A stretch of 64,000 nt of DNA from Tetracentron sinense (Eukaryota > Streptophyta > Magnoliopsida > Trochodendrales > Trochodendraceae), in NCBI GenBank assembly GCA_015143295.1, contig CM026560.1, forward strand, positions 6,388,501-6,452,500, in the 5' to 3' direction. The notes beneath the pieces were generated by a model. The model saw nothing but the letters and a program-made list of their open reading frames with translations, was not told where the DNA came from and made no database searches. The translations under genes were made by a program, and so were the position numbers. Each line of letters opens with the position of its first letter. The stretch's first letter is position 1. Of this stretch, positions 10,138-22,046 are shown piece by piece.

Positions 10138-12805
10138 TGTCGCGACCCAAAACCCACCCTAGGAGTTAGAGTGAACTTTGGACGACTAATCATGGCTTAC
10201 ATGACTTGCTTGACAACCAACCTGTAAAAAAACCACAGAGCATATACAATAGAGGATATAAGCAGCGGAAACATACTCTAACATAGCACAGCGGAAGTCT
10301 ACCAAACCTCTATGTATATACGAATCCAAGTTTAATACAAAGGAATCCAAAAGAAAGTACAGACAGACCCGCCAAAATACATGAAGATATATCTCTCATC
10401 TCACCCACAGCTACTCACTCAGAATCTAACACCACCTACTGATAACCCTCTACGGGAGGTTCCTCCAAAGGCTTCTCGACGTACTCCTCCTCCACCCATG
10501 GACCAGGAGCACAGACATCAAATGGAGCAGCAGCTCCCTCAGAACCTGCCGACATAAGAAGTACGGCTGAGCATGGAATACTCAGCGGGTACTAATTACT
10601 AACCAACAATTATAGCATAAAAAAATGGCATACATAGATCAGAAGCAATTCATATATGTTAGAAGGAAACAATTCATATCATACAAGGAAGTAAAGCAAT
10701 TTATAATCATGCTTGTATTTCGTAGAAAGCCGATAAAACCTCTTGAAAACATCGTGCACTTGACTTGGCTTGAAACATCTTTTCGTACTTGAAAGCTTGT
10801 CTTGTCTATCTTGCTTGATTCTTGTATGTTGTGTTATGTCATGCATGTCATGCGTGCTTGCTTGTGATAATGTAACTTGTGAGATATCCTTGTGAGGTGT
10901 ACTTGTGAGATGCGCTTGTGAGATGCCTTGAGAGGGAAGGGAGACCCTTCTTTATGCAATGCACTTGCGAGTGAAGGGAGACCCTTCTTCATGATATGTA
11001 TGTACGTGCGAGGGAAGGGAGGCCCTTCTACATGATATGCACTTAGGAGTGAGGGGAGACCCTCATGGAATGTTGGTTCTTGTCTTCTGGTGAAAAGCGA
11101 GGTAAAACATATCGTAGGATATGTCCCACCTCTAACCATGTTCTTGAAAACCTCGATAAATCATGTCATGCATGCCATGCTCGTGGGAAACCGTGTACAT
11201 ACTTGCATTTGAATTTAAATATGACATTTGGGTAATTTTACACCACATATAACATCAATGATTGAGCAATGTAATATTCATATCATTTAGGGAAAGCAAG
11301 AAAACACACTATCATAGGCCCTAGCAATATCCATAATTTATTAGGCATGCATTTCCTAATTTACAACTTACTTATTTCACCTTGGCATTTCATCAAACAT
11401 GGTGTGTTCATTATTCATTATTCATTTAAACCTAAATCATGCTTTTCTAGGTGGGTTATGCACACATCACACTTGTATGTTCATTATTAGTACAATGCCC
11501 TTTCCCATTCATTCATCACATCATCCACACGGCATCCATTCGCCAACATCCACCTCCATTCACCATTCATACCACCAATCTCATAACACATATATAAGCG
11601 AAGGAAAACAAGAAGAAATAAAGGAAAAGAGAAGCTATAACTAGGAGGGTAGCAAAGAGTACCGACCTTGAAGAAATGAGGAAGAAATACCCTTCCAAAA
11701 ACAACCGTGAGTTGTTGCCCTAGCTTGAGGAGATGCTCCTCACGAGTGCTTGAGCCGTGATCTTGGAGAAAACCGGACTTGAAGTGATCTAGGGTCTCAA
11801 AACCCTTTGATTTCTCTCCCAAAGACAAGCCCTAGGTTGGAATCGCCTTCTCCCCTTTCTCCTATTCTCTCAAACTCTTTAAGTGTCGAATGATGCCCTA
11901 AAGGCTTGGGCAAGACTCTTAAGGTAAGAGTAAACCGACCAAAAGACCACAATACCCTTACTGAAATTTTTGCAAAACGTGAGGACCGAGCACGTTGAGC
12001 TGTGAATAGTGCCAAACACGTTGTGCTGTGAACAGTGCCGAACACGTTGTGCTGTGAACAGTGCTGAACACGTTGTGTTGTGAACAGTATCGAACACGTT
12101 GTGCTGTGAACAGTGCCGAACACGTTGTGCTGTTAACAGTGTCAAACACGTTGTGCTGTGAACAGTGCCGAACACGTTGTGCTGTGAACAGTGCCGAACA
12201 CGTTGTGCTCACACGTTGTGCATAGTGCTGAGCTCGTTGTCCGTTGTGTTGTGCCTAGTGCTGAGCTCGTTGTCCGTTGTGTTGTGTATAGCACTGAGCT
12301 CGTTGTCCGTTGTGTTGTGTACAACGTGCCGTTGTGAGCTGCACAACGTACACGTTGTCTGCTGCACGACGCACCCGTTGTCTGTTGCACAACGGATACA
12401 CAACGTATACGTCATCAGAGTACGTTGTCTATGCGTTGTCTGTGCCTCGTGGTCTGTTGCACAACGGATACACAACGTATACGTTATCAGAGTACGTTGT
12501 CTATGCGTTGTCTGTGCCTCGTTGTCTGTTGCACAACGGCTGCACAACATATACGTTATCAGAGCACGTCCTTAGTGCCTTCCGAGCTACGATTGCCTGC
12601 GGGTCCAGACCTTTTTGGCCATATCTTTTGACTCGTTCGTCCGATTTTGAGGATTCAACTTGCGTTGGGTTCGTTCTTCGAAAAGGAACATTTCTGACAT
12701 TTCGGAATTTCCAATTTCTTCCTTATTTATTAATTATACCTCTTTAAAGGCAACATGGCAACGAAAGTGTCATGCATTAACTGTGAAAAGGTCCGGGGCT
12801 CTACA
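10138..12805 (-). mobile_element. LTR of Tekay family A, copy A3 (2668 bp)
   Basis: Complete LTR with ends TGTAGAG (12805) and TCGCGACA (10138) on minus. A polypurine tract and a second pol 3' fragment follow on its right. It shares more small differences with copy A4 than with A2 (for example the AAGTTTAATACAAAGG stretch near 10330 and 13450), fitting a recent duplication of the LTR-plus-fragment unit. The 26-bp array is at about 11991-12208. Confidence 0.9.
10436..10555 (-). CDS. Small acidic ORF inside LTR A3 (39 aa)
   Basis: Same MSAG...PWVEEEYVE ORF as in LTR A2, here with one Glu-to-Lys change after the conserved block (VEKPLEEP) and Gln as last residue. The frame is intact. Confidence 0.4.
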   Translation of the reverse strand: MSAGSEGAAAPFDVCAPGPWVEEEYVEKPLEEPPVEGYQ

Positions 12806-13259
12806 TCCTCCCCCCCTTACAAAAATTTCGTCGTCAAAATTTAGATGCTACTTGCATTACAAACCAAACAGAAATTTACAAGTCATATACAAACTTATAC
12901 AAAAACTCATTCAATTAATTCTGGGTACTTTGCTTTGACTTCGGCTTCACGCTCCCATGTAGCTTCTTCCCGAGCATGGTGTTGCCATTGCACAAGAACC
13001 AAAGGGATTGTCTTGTTGCGAAGCACCTGATCTCTTCGAGCCAAAATCTGAACCGGCTTTTCAATCAAGGTGAGGTCCTCTCGAATCTCCAACGGTTCCA
13101 AGTCTATGACATGCGAAGGATCCGCAATGTACTTCCGAAGCATAGATACATGGAAGACGTTGTGAACTGCGGCCATGTGAGGTGGGAGAGCTACCCTGTA
13201 AGCAACCTCACCAACTCATGTGATAATCTCGAAAGGCCCAACATACCTAGGACTGAGCT
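12806..13259 (-). pseudogene. pol: Tekay family A pol 3' fragment 2 with polypurine tract
   Basis: Second copy of the integrase tail and chromodomain fragment, with the polypurine tract at 12806-12820 and the stop at 12907. It differs from fragment 1 at scattered sites (for example ILARRDQ against ILDQRDQ) but has the same right edge, ...GGACTGAGCT, before an LTR. The unit LTR plus fragment repeats with a spacing of 3115-3122 bp (LTR starts 7023, 10138, 13260). Confidence 0.9.
13255..13259. repeat. Target-site duplication GAGCT, left copy (second)
   Basis: Identical pentamer and pol context to 10133-10137. Two independent insertions at exactly the same base are less likely than copying of a single junction. 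Confidence 0.8.
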
Positions 13260-15891
13260 TGTCGCGACTCAAAACCCACCCTAGGAGTTAGAGTGAACTT
13301 TGGACGACTAATCATGGCTTACATGACTTGCTTGACAACCAACCTGCAAAAAAACCACAGAGCATATACAATAGAGGATATAAGCAGCGGAAACATACTC
13401 TAACATAGCACAGCGGAAGTCTACCAAACCTCTATGTATATACGAATCCAAGTTTAATACAAAGGAATCCAAAAGAAAGTACAGACAGACCCGCCAAAAT
13501 ACATGAAGATATATCTCTCATCTCACCCACAGCTATTCACTCAGAATCTAACACCACCTACTGATAACCCTCTACGGGAGGTTCCTCCAAAGGCTCCTCG
13601 ACGTACTCCTCCTCCACCCATGGACCAGGAGCACAGACATCAAATGGAGCAGCAGCTCCCTCAGAACCTGCCGACATAAGAAGTACAGCTGAGCATGGAA
13701 TACTCAGCGGGTACTAAATACTAACCAACAATTATAGCATAAAAAAATGGCATACATAGATCAGAAGCAATTCATATATGTTAGAAGGAAACAATTCATA
13801 TCATACAAGGAAGTAAAGCAATTTATAATCATGCTTGTATTTCGTAGAAAGCCGATAAAACCTCTTGAAAACATCGTGCACTTGAATTGGCTTGAAACAT
13901 CTTTTCGTACTTGAAAGCTTGTCTTGTCTATCTTGCTTGATTCTTGTATGTCGTGTCATGTCATGCATGTCATGCGTGCTTGCTTGTGATCATGTAACTT
14001 GTGAGATATCCTTGTGAGGTGTACTTGTGAGATGCGCTTGTGAGATCCCTTGAGAGGGAAGGGAGACCCTTCTTTATGCAATGCACTTGCGAGTGAAGGG
14101 AGACCCTTCTTCATGATATGTATGTACGTGCGAGGGAAGGGAGGCCCTTCTTCATGATATGCACTTGGGAGTGAGGGGAGACCCCTCGTGGAATGTTGGT
14201 TCTTGTCTTCTTGTGAAAAGCGAGGTAAAACATATCGTAGAATGTGTCCCACCTCTAACCATGTTCTTGAAAACCTCGATAAATCATGTCATGCATGCCG
14301 TGCTCGTGGGAAACCGTGTACATACTTGCATTTGAATTTAAATATGACATTTGGGTAATTTTACACCACATATAACATCAATGATTGAGCAATGTAATAT
14401 TCATATCATTTAGGGAAAGCAAGAAAACACACTATCATAGGCCCTAGCAATATCCATAATTTATTAGGCATGCATTTCCTAATTTACAACTCACTTATTT
14501 CACCTTGGCATTTCATCAAAGATGGTGTGTTCATTATTCATCATTCATTTAAACCTAAATCATGCTTTTCTAGGTGGGTTATGCTCACATCACACTTGTA
14601 TGTTCATTATTAGTACAATGCCCTTTCCCATTCGTTCATCACATCATCCACACGGCATCCATTCGCCAACATCCACCTCCATTCACCATTCATACCACCA
14701 ATCTCATAACACATATATAAGCGAAGGAAAACAAGAAGAAATAAAGGAAAAGAGAAGCTATAACTAGGAGGGTAGCAAAGAGTACCAACCTTGAAGAAAT
14801 GAGGAAGAAATCCCCTTCCAAAAACAACCATGAGTTGCTGCCCTAGCTTGAGGAGATGCTCCTCACGAGTGCTTGAGCCGTGATCTTGGAGAAAACCGGA
14901 CTTGAAGTGATCTAGGGTCTCAAAACCCTTTGATTTCTCTCCCAAAGACAAGCCCTAGGTTGGAATCGCCTTCTCCCCTTTCTCCTATTCTCTCAAACTC
15001 TCTAAGTGTCGAATGATGCCCTAAAGGCTCGGGCAAGACTCTTAAGGTAAGAGTAAATCGACCAAAAGACCACAATACCCTTACTGAAATTTTTGCAAAA
15101 TGTGAGGACCGAGCACGTTGAGCTGTGAATAGTGCCAAACACGTTGTGCTGTGAACAGTGCCGAACACGTTGTGCTGTGAACAGTATCGAACACGTTCTG
15201 CTGTGAACAGTGCCGAACACGTTGTGCTGTGAACAGTGTCGAACACGTTGTGCTGTGAACAGTGCCGAACACGTTGTGTTGTGAACAGTGCCGAACACGT
15301 TGTGCTCACACGTTGTGCATAGTGCTGAGCTCGTTGTCCGTTGTGTTGTGCCTAGTGCTGAGCTCGTTGTCAGTGGTGTTGTGTATAGCACTGAGCTTGT
15401 TGTCCGTTGTGTTGTGTACAACGTGCCGTTGTGAGCTGCACAACATACACGTTGTCTGCTACACGACGCACCCTTTGTCTGTTGCACAACGGATACACAA
15501 CGTATACGTCATCAGAGTACGTTGTCTATGCGTTGTCTGTGCCTCGTTGTCTGTTGCACAACGGATACACAACGTATACGTTATCAGAGTACGTTGTCTG
15601 TGCCTCATTGTCTGTTGCACAACGGATGCACAACGTATACGTTATCAGAGCACGTCCTTAGTGCCTTCCGAGCTACGATTGCCTGCGGGTCCAGACCTTT
15701 TTGGCCATATCTTTTGACTCGTTAGTCCGATTTTGATGATTCAACTTCCGTTGGGTTCGTACTTCGAAAAGGAACATTTCTAACATTTCGGAATTTCCAA
15801 TTTCTTCCTTCTTTATTAATTATACCTCTGTAAAGGCAACATGGCAACGAAAGTGTCATGCATTAACTGTGAAAAGGTTCGGGGCTCCACA
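13260..15891 (-). mobile_element. LTR of Tekay family A, copy A4 (2632 bp), outer 5' LTR of the array
   Basis: Complete LTR. Its minus-strand start reads TGTGGAGCCCC (one base unlike the other copies) at 15891 and borders an Athila-like integrase sequence. AAAAG at 15892-15896 is the expected target duplication; its partner should lie left of the array, outside this window. It has a shorter 26-bp array (about 15112-15305) than A2 and A3. No primer site remains beside it, because a pol 3' fragment lies on its left; the body was presumably lost by recombination between LTRs. Confidence 0.85.
13558..13677 (-). CDS. Small acidic ORF inside LTR A4 (39 aa)
   Basis: Same ORF as in LTR A2, with the conserved block intact and Gln as last residue. 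It lies just past the stem-loop GCTGAG-N9-CTCAGC. Confidence 0.4.
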   Translation of the reverse strand: MSAGSEGAAAPFDVCAPGPWVEEEYVEEPLEEPPVEGYQ

Positions 15892-17930
15892 AAAAGGGCC
15901 CATAAAGTCAATACCCCAACAATCAAAAATTTCAATTACTAGAATGGGGTTTAGGGGCATCATATTTTGGCGAGAAATCGCCCCTAATTTTTGGCATCTA
16001 TCAAAAGAACGACAGAATTTATCAGTGTCTTTAAAAAGGGTGGGCCAATAAAATCCACACTGCCGAAATTTTACAGCAATCTTCTTCATAGAAAAGTGCC
16101 CACCACATGCCTTGGAGTGACAAAAGTTTAAAACACTCATAAATTCATCATTAGGAACACACCTCCTCATAATTTTTCAGAACAATATTTGAACAAATAG
16201 GGATCATCCCAATAAAAATTGTGTACCTCAACCAAGAATTTGCGTTTATCCTAGGTGTTCCAATTCAATAGGATCTCTCCTGTAGCAAGATAATTAACAA
16301 TATCAGCGTACCATGGCAGGTCAGAGATAGAAAATAAATGTTAATCTGGAAAATCATCATGAATAGGCATTATTTCCTGATTATTTTCACAAATAAGTCT
16401 TCATAGGTGATCAGCCACTACATTCTCCACACCCTTTTTATCTTTAATTGTGATATCAAACTCCTGTAATAATAAAATCCACCTAATGAGTTGTGCTTTA
16501 GCATCTTTCTTTGTGGGAAGGTACGTAAGCGTCGCGTGGTCCGTAAAGATACAACTAGGCGAACCAATCAAATAGGCATGAAATTTATCTAAAGCAAATA
16601 CTATAGCTAGCAACTCCTTTTCAGTTGTTGTATAATTCATTTGAGCTCTATTAAGGGTTCTACTAGCATAGTAGATCACATATGGTTTTTTATCTCTCCG
16701 CTATCCTAAAACTGCTCCCACAGCATAATCACTAGCATCACACATAATTTCAAAGGGAAGGTTCCAATCTGGTGGTTGCATGATGGGAGTGGACATAAGT
16801 TTACCAATTAGCTTTATAAAGGCTTCTTGGCACGCTTTAGTCCAGTCAAAGGGAGCATCCTTGAGAAGGAGACTACATAAAGGTTTAGAAATAAGACTGA
16901 AGTCTTGTATAAATCTCTAATAAAAACTAGCATGACCAAGAAAAGATCTCACATCTTTCATAGTCTTGGGGGTGGATAAATTTGGTATTAATTCAATTTT
17001 TGATTTGTCTACTTCTATCCCCTTAGAAGAGACAATGTAGCCTAGAAAAATTATAGAAGATACCATAAAATGATACTCTCCCAATTAAGTATAAGGTTCT
17101 TTTCTTCACACCTAATCAATATCCTCTTTAAATTAAGCAGACAAGCATCAAAAGAATTTCCAAAAACTGTCAGGTCATCCATGAAGACTTCCATACAATC
17201 TTCTACCATATCACTAAACATGCTCATCATGCATCTTTGAAAAGTGGCTGGGGCAGTACATAATCCAAATGACATCCTTCGAAATGTATAAGTGCCAAAA
17301 GGACAAGTAAAAGTGGTCTTATCTTGATCCTCTAAGGCAATTTTAATTTGATAATAACCAGAATAGCCATCTAAAAAGCAATAAAAGGAATGCTCAACCA
17401 CCATTTCCAATATTTGGTCAATGAAGGGTAAAGGAAAGTGATCTTTTCGGAAGGTAGCATTTAATTTCTATAGTCAATGCACATTCGCCACCCAGTCACT
17501 AATTTAGTGGGGACTAGCTCTCCATGCTCATTCTGCACAACAGTGACTCCTGACTTTTTAGGTACCACCAGCGTAAGACTAACCCATTTACTATCGGCAA
17601 TTGGGTAAATAATACCCGCATCCAATAGTTTCAAAACTAGATTTTACAACTTCTTTCATAGTTGGGTTTAGTCTGCGCTGGGGGGTCTCTAGAAGCCTTA
17701 GCCTCTTCTTCAAGATTTATCTTGTGGGTGCATACTAAAGGGCTTATTCCCTTAATATCTACTATGGTCCACCCAATAACAGATTTATGGTCATTTAAAA
17801 TTTTCAGCAAGTTACCTTCCTGAAGTTGAGATAATACAGAAGAAATTACAACATGGAAGGTATCACCTAGGCCTAAAAAGGCATGTTTCAAACCAATTGA
17901 CAGTTTCTTAAGCTCTAGATTCGGCACTTC
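15892..17930 (-). pseudogene. pol: Athila-like Ty3/gypsy pol relic
   Basis: A decayed minus-strand pol, read in pieces. At about 17637-17927 is the segment before RT (MPNLELKKL...KHAFLG). RT lies at about 17051-17410 with FMDDLTVFG in place of YVDD, typical of Athila. RNase H is at about 16401-16679 ([33 protein letters not shown]). The integrase zinc finger and first core Asp are at about 15892-16170 (CHSKACGGHF, CQKLGAI, WGIDFMGPF). Stops and frameshifts separate the pieces. The left end is cut in the integrase by LTR A4, the right end by the copia LTR at 17931. It is the oldest host layer visible on this side of the window. Confidence 0.85.
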
Positions 17931-19897
17931 TGAAGGAGGATCTGGATAAAAATTTGCGCGGAAACTGGATCCCGATGATCTTTACACCATAGAAAGCAAC
18001 TAAAATTATCTAAGAGTTTTAGTCATATTACCCCGGTGAATGATGTTCACCAGTGAAGCTAAATCCACTCGAACCGTTAGAACTTTTTGTAGAGATTTCT
18101 CAAAGAAATACTCGAAGTTCGATCCTTGTTCTTCGTTATCCCCACGAAGCTTTAGAATCTCTACTTGGAATCGAAGTAGCAAGAAGAAGAAGATGGAGTA
18201 ATGGTGTAGACTCTTTATCACCAAAAACCCTAGGGTTCAAAACCTTTGAATTGAAAAACCCAACTTGAAGCAACCCTTGTAACTCACGAAAATCCCAAGG
18301 GACACTCCCTAGGGGCTCACGGTTTGGAGAGAAGGAGAGGGAGAGAATAAAATTTTGGAGAATAATGAGAATTCTCTCTCAAACATTTTGGGTGTTAGGG
18401 TATTTATAGATTGGATCAAATCAAAATCCTACTCCAATTACAACTTATCCTTTTAGGAGGTATTTATTAATAATAACTCTTATTATTAATTTAAATAAAT
18501 CCTAGTTTAACTATAACTACTTTAGTTATAGTAATTCTACTAATTAAAGAGTCCTTTTCCAAAAGGGATTCCTTAATTAAAGGGATTAGTCGACTACCAA
18601 CCAAAAGGAGAAGTCCTAATCCAATTAGGAAACCTCCAAGGGGGGCGTGAGCTTAGGGGGGCATGTGCTATAGGGGAGTCATGGACTCCTAGTTGTAATC
18701 CAATTACGACTCTTCTTAATCCTAGTTGCATTCCAACCATTGGAATTTAATTCCATAATAAAAAGAGTTATTATTCAATAATCATTCAAGTAACCAAATC
18801 CTAATCCAATTAGGAGAAATAAAGTGGGCGCCCCATTCATGGGTTTTAATCCATGGGTTTGGGCCCATATTAAAGGTCCATACTTTATTTATGGATATGG
18901 GTCAAACCCATTTTCCCTTTAATTGGGTTAATTAAATAATTACTAATATTATCCCTTAATTTAAATTAACTATTAATTTAAACCATAGATTAACTTTTAA
19001 TCTACTTAATCAATGATTAACATTCAATCATTTTTAAATAATTGATTAACTTTGAATCAATTTATGAACTTGTATTTCTTATGTGAGTATCTCCACAGAT
19101 TGCTCTGGGACATTCTTATCTTGGCTTACCCAATGTTATCCCATTGACCCTGAACAAGAATTACATCAGAATTGCAAGTGGCGTGAGATATCCATGTTGC
19201 AATTGAATCCCAGTGTATGAACATTAACCAATACGGATCCCGCCACATGAACTTTTTAATTCAATTTATCCTTCCAATTACATTATCCCTAATGGGCCTT
19301 CAAGATTGACATACTATCTAATTCATAGCCCATTGCACATCATCCGGGTTTCCAAGACTTCTGATTAAGCCATGAGAAACATTTTCTCATGTAAAACATT
19401 TTGAGAAAAAACTTTTGTAAGTATAATATATTTAAATAAAATATATTTCAAACTTGTTTTGTTTCAAAATTACCTGTGCAGGTTTAAGCTTAATTGACTG
19501 TCTTACCCGGAACTTGGATAATCTCTTAATTTAATGAGCATGAATTTCATGTTTGAAATTTATCATGACTCGAATAACTTTTTGACTATCCAACTGTCAC
19601 TGTATTGTATTCCCTAAGATAGAGAATACTTTGGTGGAATCAAAACAGTCAGATTACTATTCAGTCATAAATGAACTCATCAGATCTAAGGATCATTGAA
19701 ACTGTTCAATGTGAATGAGAGACCAACTATCTGATAGTATATTTATGCAAGTGGTCTCTCATTGAATGCAATCAGTCAGTGTACATTTAAGCACCCATAT
19801 GATGATGTGTAGTCTCTACTACAATAGTTCGAGATAGAACTACATCTCAACTATTGAGAACATTCTAGCATAGTGGCAGCCATATAAGTGAAGTGCC
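17931..19897 (-). mobile_element. 3' LTR of copia element G, main part (continues at 32079-32332)
   Basis: On plus this LTR begins TGAAGGAGGATCTGG; on minus that is its 3' end. It is interrupted at 19897 by a second LTR of its own family flanked by GTGCC (19893-19897 and 32074-32078) and finishes at 32332, beside the polypurine tract. Total length is about 2.2 kb without the insert. It resembles the truncated 5' LTR at 37933-38452. It is AT-rich, with no coding sequence beyond short antisense frames. Confidence 0.8.
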
Positions 19898-21007
19898 TGA
19901 AGGGGGATCCGGAAAGAAATTTATGTGGAAACTGGATCCCCTAGATCTTAACACCATAGAAAGCATCAAAATTATTTAAGAGTTTTAGTCATATCACCTT
20001 GGTGAAAGTTTTTCACTGGTGAAGCTTAATCCACTCGAACCGTCAGAACTCTTTGTATAGATTTCTCTGAAAAAATACTAGAAGCTCGATCCTTGTTCTT
20101 CGTTATCCCCACGAAGCTTTAGAATCTCCTTTGGAATTATAGAAGCAAGAGGAAGAAGATTGATCAATAGTGTAGACCTTCTATCACCAATAATACTAAG
20201 GTTCAAACCCTAGATTTGTAAAACCCAACTAGGACCACCAATATAGCTCACGAAAATCCCTAGGGGTCTCCCCTAGGGCTCATGGTTTGGAGAGAGTGGA
20301 GAGGAGAAATAAAATTCTGGAGAATTCTACTTAATGGTCTAGGGTGTTAGGGTATTTATAGACTAGGATCTTATCCTAATCCTACTCCAACTTGATCTTA
20401 TCTAGTAGGATTTATTAATTAACAATAACTCTTATTATTAATTAAATAAACTCCTACTTAATTTATAACTACTTTAGTTATAGTAATCCTATTAATTAAA
20501 AAGTCCCTATTATAAGAGGATTCCTTAATTAAAAGGGATAAGTCAACATCCTACACCAAAGTAGGAAACCTAGTCAAACTAGGAATCCACAAGGGGGGGG
20601 GGGGGGGGGGAGCTTCTATGGGGCATGGGATTTGAGGAGTTAAAACTCCTTATTGTAATTTAATTACAATAACATCTTAATCCTAATTGCAATCCAACAC
20701 TTGGATTTTAATTCCATAATAAAAGGAATTATATTTCAATAATTATTCAATCAAACAAATCCTAATCCAATTAGGATTCCTCAAGTGGGCGCCCCACCCT
20801 AGGGTTTAAACCTATGGGCTTTGGCCCATATTAAAGGTCCATTTTAATGGGTTTATGGATATGGGTCAAACCCATTTCCTCTTTAATTTTGTTAATCAAA
20901 TAATTACTAAAATAATCCCTTAGTTTGAATTAGCAACTAATTTAAACAATAGATTAACTATTAATCTATTTAATTAAATGATTAACTTTTAATCACTTAA
21001 AATAATT
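19898..21007 (-). mobile_element. Solo LTR of copia family G nested in an LTR of the same family, left part
   Basis: It begins TGAAGGGGGATCC on plus at 19898 and ends CTAACA at 32073 after interruption by element B (21008-30955). Length without B is about 2223 bp. It is flanked by the 5-bp duplication GTGCC. No internal sequence accompanies it, so it is a solo LTR left by LTR-LTR recombination. It carries a run of about 18 G at 20593-20610 where the host LTR has six G. Confidence 0.85.
21003..21007. repeat. Target-site duplication TAATT of element B, left copy
   Basis: TAATT occurs here and at 30956-30960, directly outside the two LTRs of element B. The flanks join to restore the host copia LTR. 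Confidence 0.9.
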
Positions 21008-21285
21008 TGTCACGCCCCAAAATACCCCCTAGGAGTTAAGGGATACTTTAGAGGTGACTACGTGTACCTGTCAAACCATCCTGTAATGCAAGAGGCTAAA
21101 CATAATATAATTCAATGAAAATCAGAGCGCGGAAACTAAACATAAGTGCGGAAGCATAAGCCAACTTTTCTTTTCTTCTATAACTCCAAATAGTATTCCA
21201 AGTTAACATATACCAAATACAATCAAAGTAAAGGTGGACATGCCCACCTATCAAAATACAAAAGGAACTCTCTAATCCTCTCCTC

Positions 21286-21426
21286 TCAACAGTAGTCGAG
21301 GTATGGCCACACATCCAAGTCCCCATCCTCCTGAGACTGCCATGGGATAGGTGGCTCCCTCTCCTCTACATACTCCTCCTCGACCCAAGGCTCGGGGTCG
21401 AGGACATCCACAGTACCTGCCGACAT
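21286..21426 (-). CDS. Small acidic ORF inside element B 3' LTR (46 aa, MSAG...PWVEEEYVEE...)
   Basis: The minus-strand ATG at 21426 starts MSAGT, reaches PWVEEEYVEE near residue 13, and ends TGA at 21288-21286 after a longer acidic tail containing QSQEDGDLDV. It occupies the same place as the family A ORF, just past the stem-loop. The conserved block differs from family A only at third codon positions. A one-base indel before the ATG also puts the loop ATG of the stem-loop in frame, so translation could start six codons earlier. The role is unknown. Confidence 0.45.
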   Translation of the reverse strand: MSAGTVDVLDPEPWVEEEYVEEREPPIPWQSQEDGDLDVWPYLDYC

Positions 21427-21701
21427 AAAAGTACGGCTGAGCATGGAATACTCAGCGAGTACAAACTACTAGCTAACCATAACAATAGCGAAAGCATAAC
21501 AACAGTGAGCAATACAAGATATTAATTTAAAGCAATAGTGAAAGCATAAGATACATAGCCATATCTTGACATGCGTGTATGAATGCAAAAACCTCGGTAA
21601 AACTCATGTCTCGGAAACCCTTTTCGTGTCTCGGTCAAATCATGTATGTGTATCGTGTCTTGTCTTGTATTTCATGTCTTGATTTGTTCTTGACTTGTAT
21701 A

Positions 21702-22046
21702 CTTGTGAGCCAGAGGCTAGCACCCTTCCTTGGGCTACCAACCTCCTTGTCATGTTCTTGTTCCATTTCTCTTGTGAGCCAGAGGCTAGCACCCTTCCTT
21801 GGGCTACCAACCTCCTTGTCATGTTCTTGTTCCGTTTCTCTTGTGAGCCAGAGGCTAGCACCCTTCCTTGGGCTACCAACCTCCTTGTCATGTTCTTTCT
21901 TGCATTTCACTTGTGAGCCAGAGGCTAGCACCCTTCCTGGGGCTACCAACCTCCTTGTCATGTTCTTGTTCATTTCACTTGTGAGCCAGAGGCTAGCACC
22001 CTTCCTTGGGCTACCAACCTCCTTGTCATGTTCTTGATTCATTTCA
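21702..22046. repeat. 69-bp tandem repeat in element B 3' LTR (five copies)
   Basis: Units start at 21702, 21771, 21840, 21910 and 21978, each beginning CTTGTGAGCCAGAGGCTAGC and containing CTACCAACCTCCTTGTCATG. The second copy in the 5' LTR is at 29246-29590. Long frames read through the array on both strands because the unit length is divisible by three; these are not genes. Confidence 0.95.

Noticed and set aside
18053-18268. 71-residue plus-strand frame, repeated at 38055-38270
   Set aside because: Antisense to a copia LTR; both copies exist because the LTR is duplicated. No start context or family.
20593-20610. Run of about 18 G as a functional G-quadruplex
   Set aside because: The host LTR has six G here; a homopolymer of this length is as likely slippage or an assembly error.
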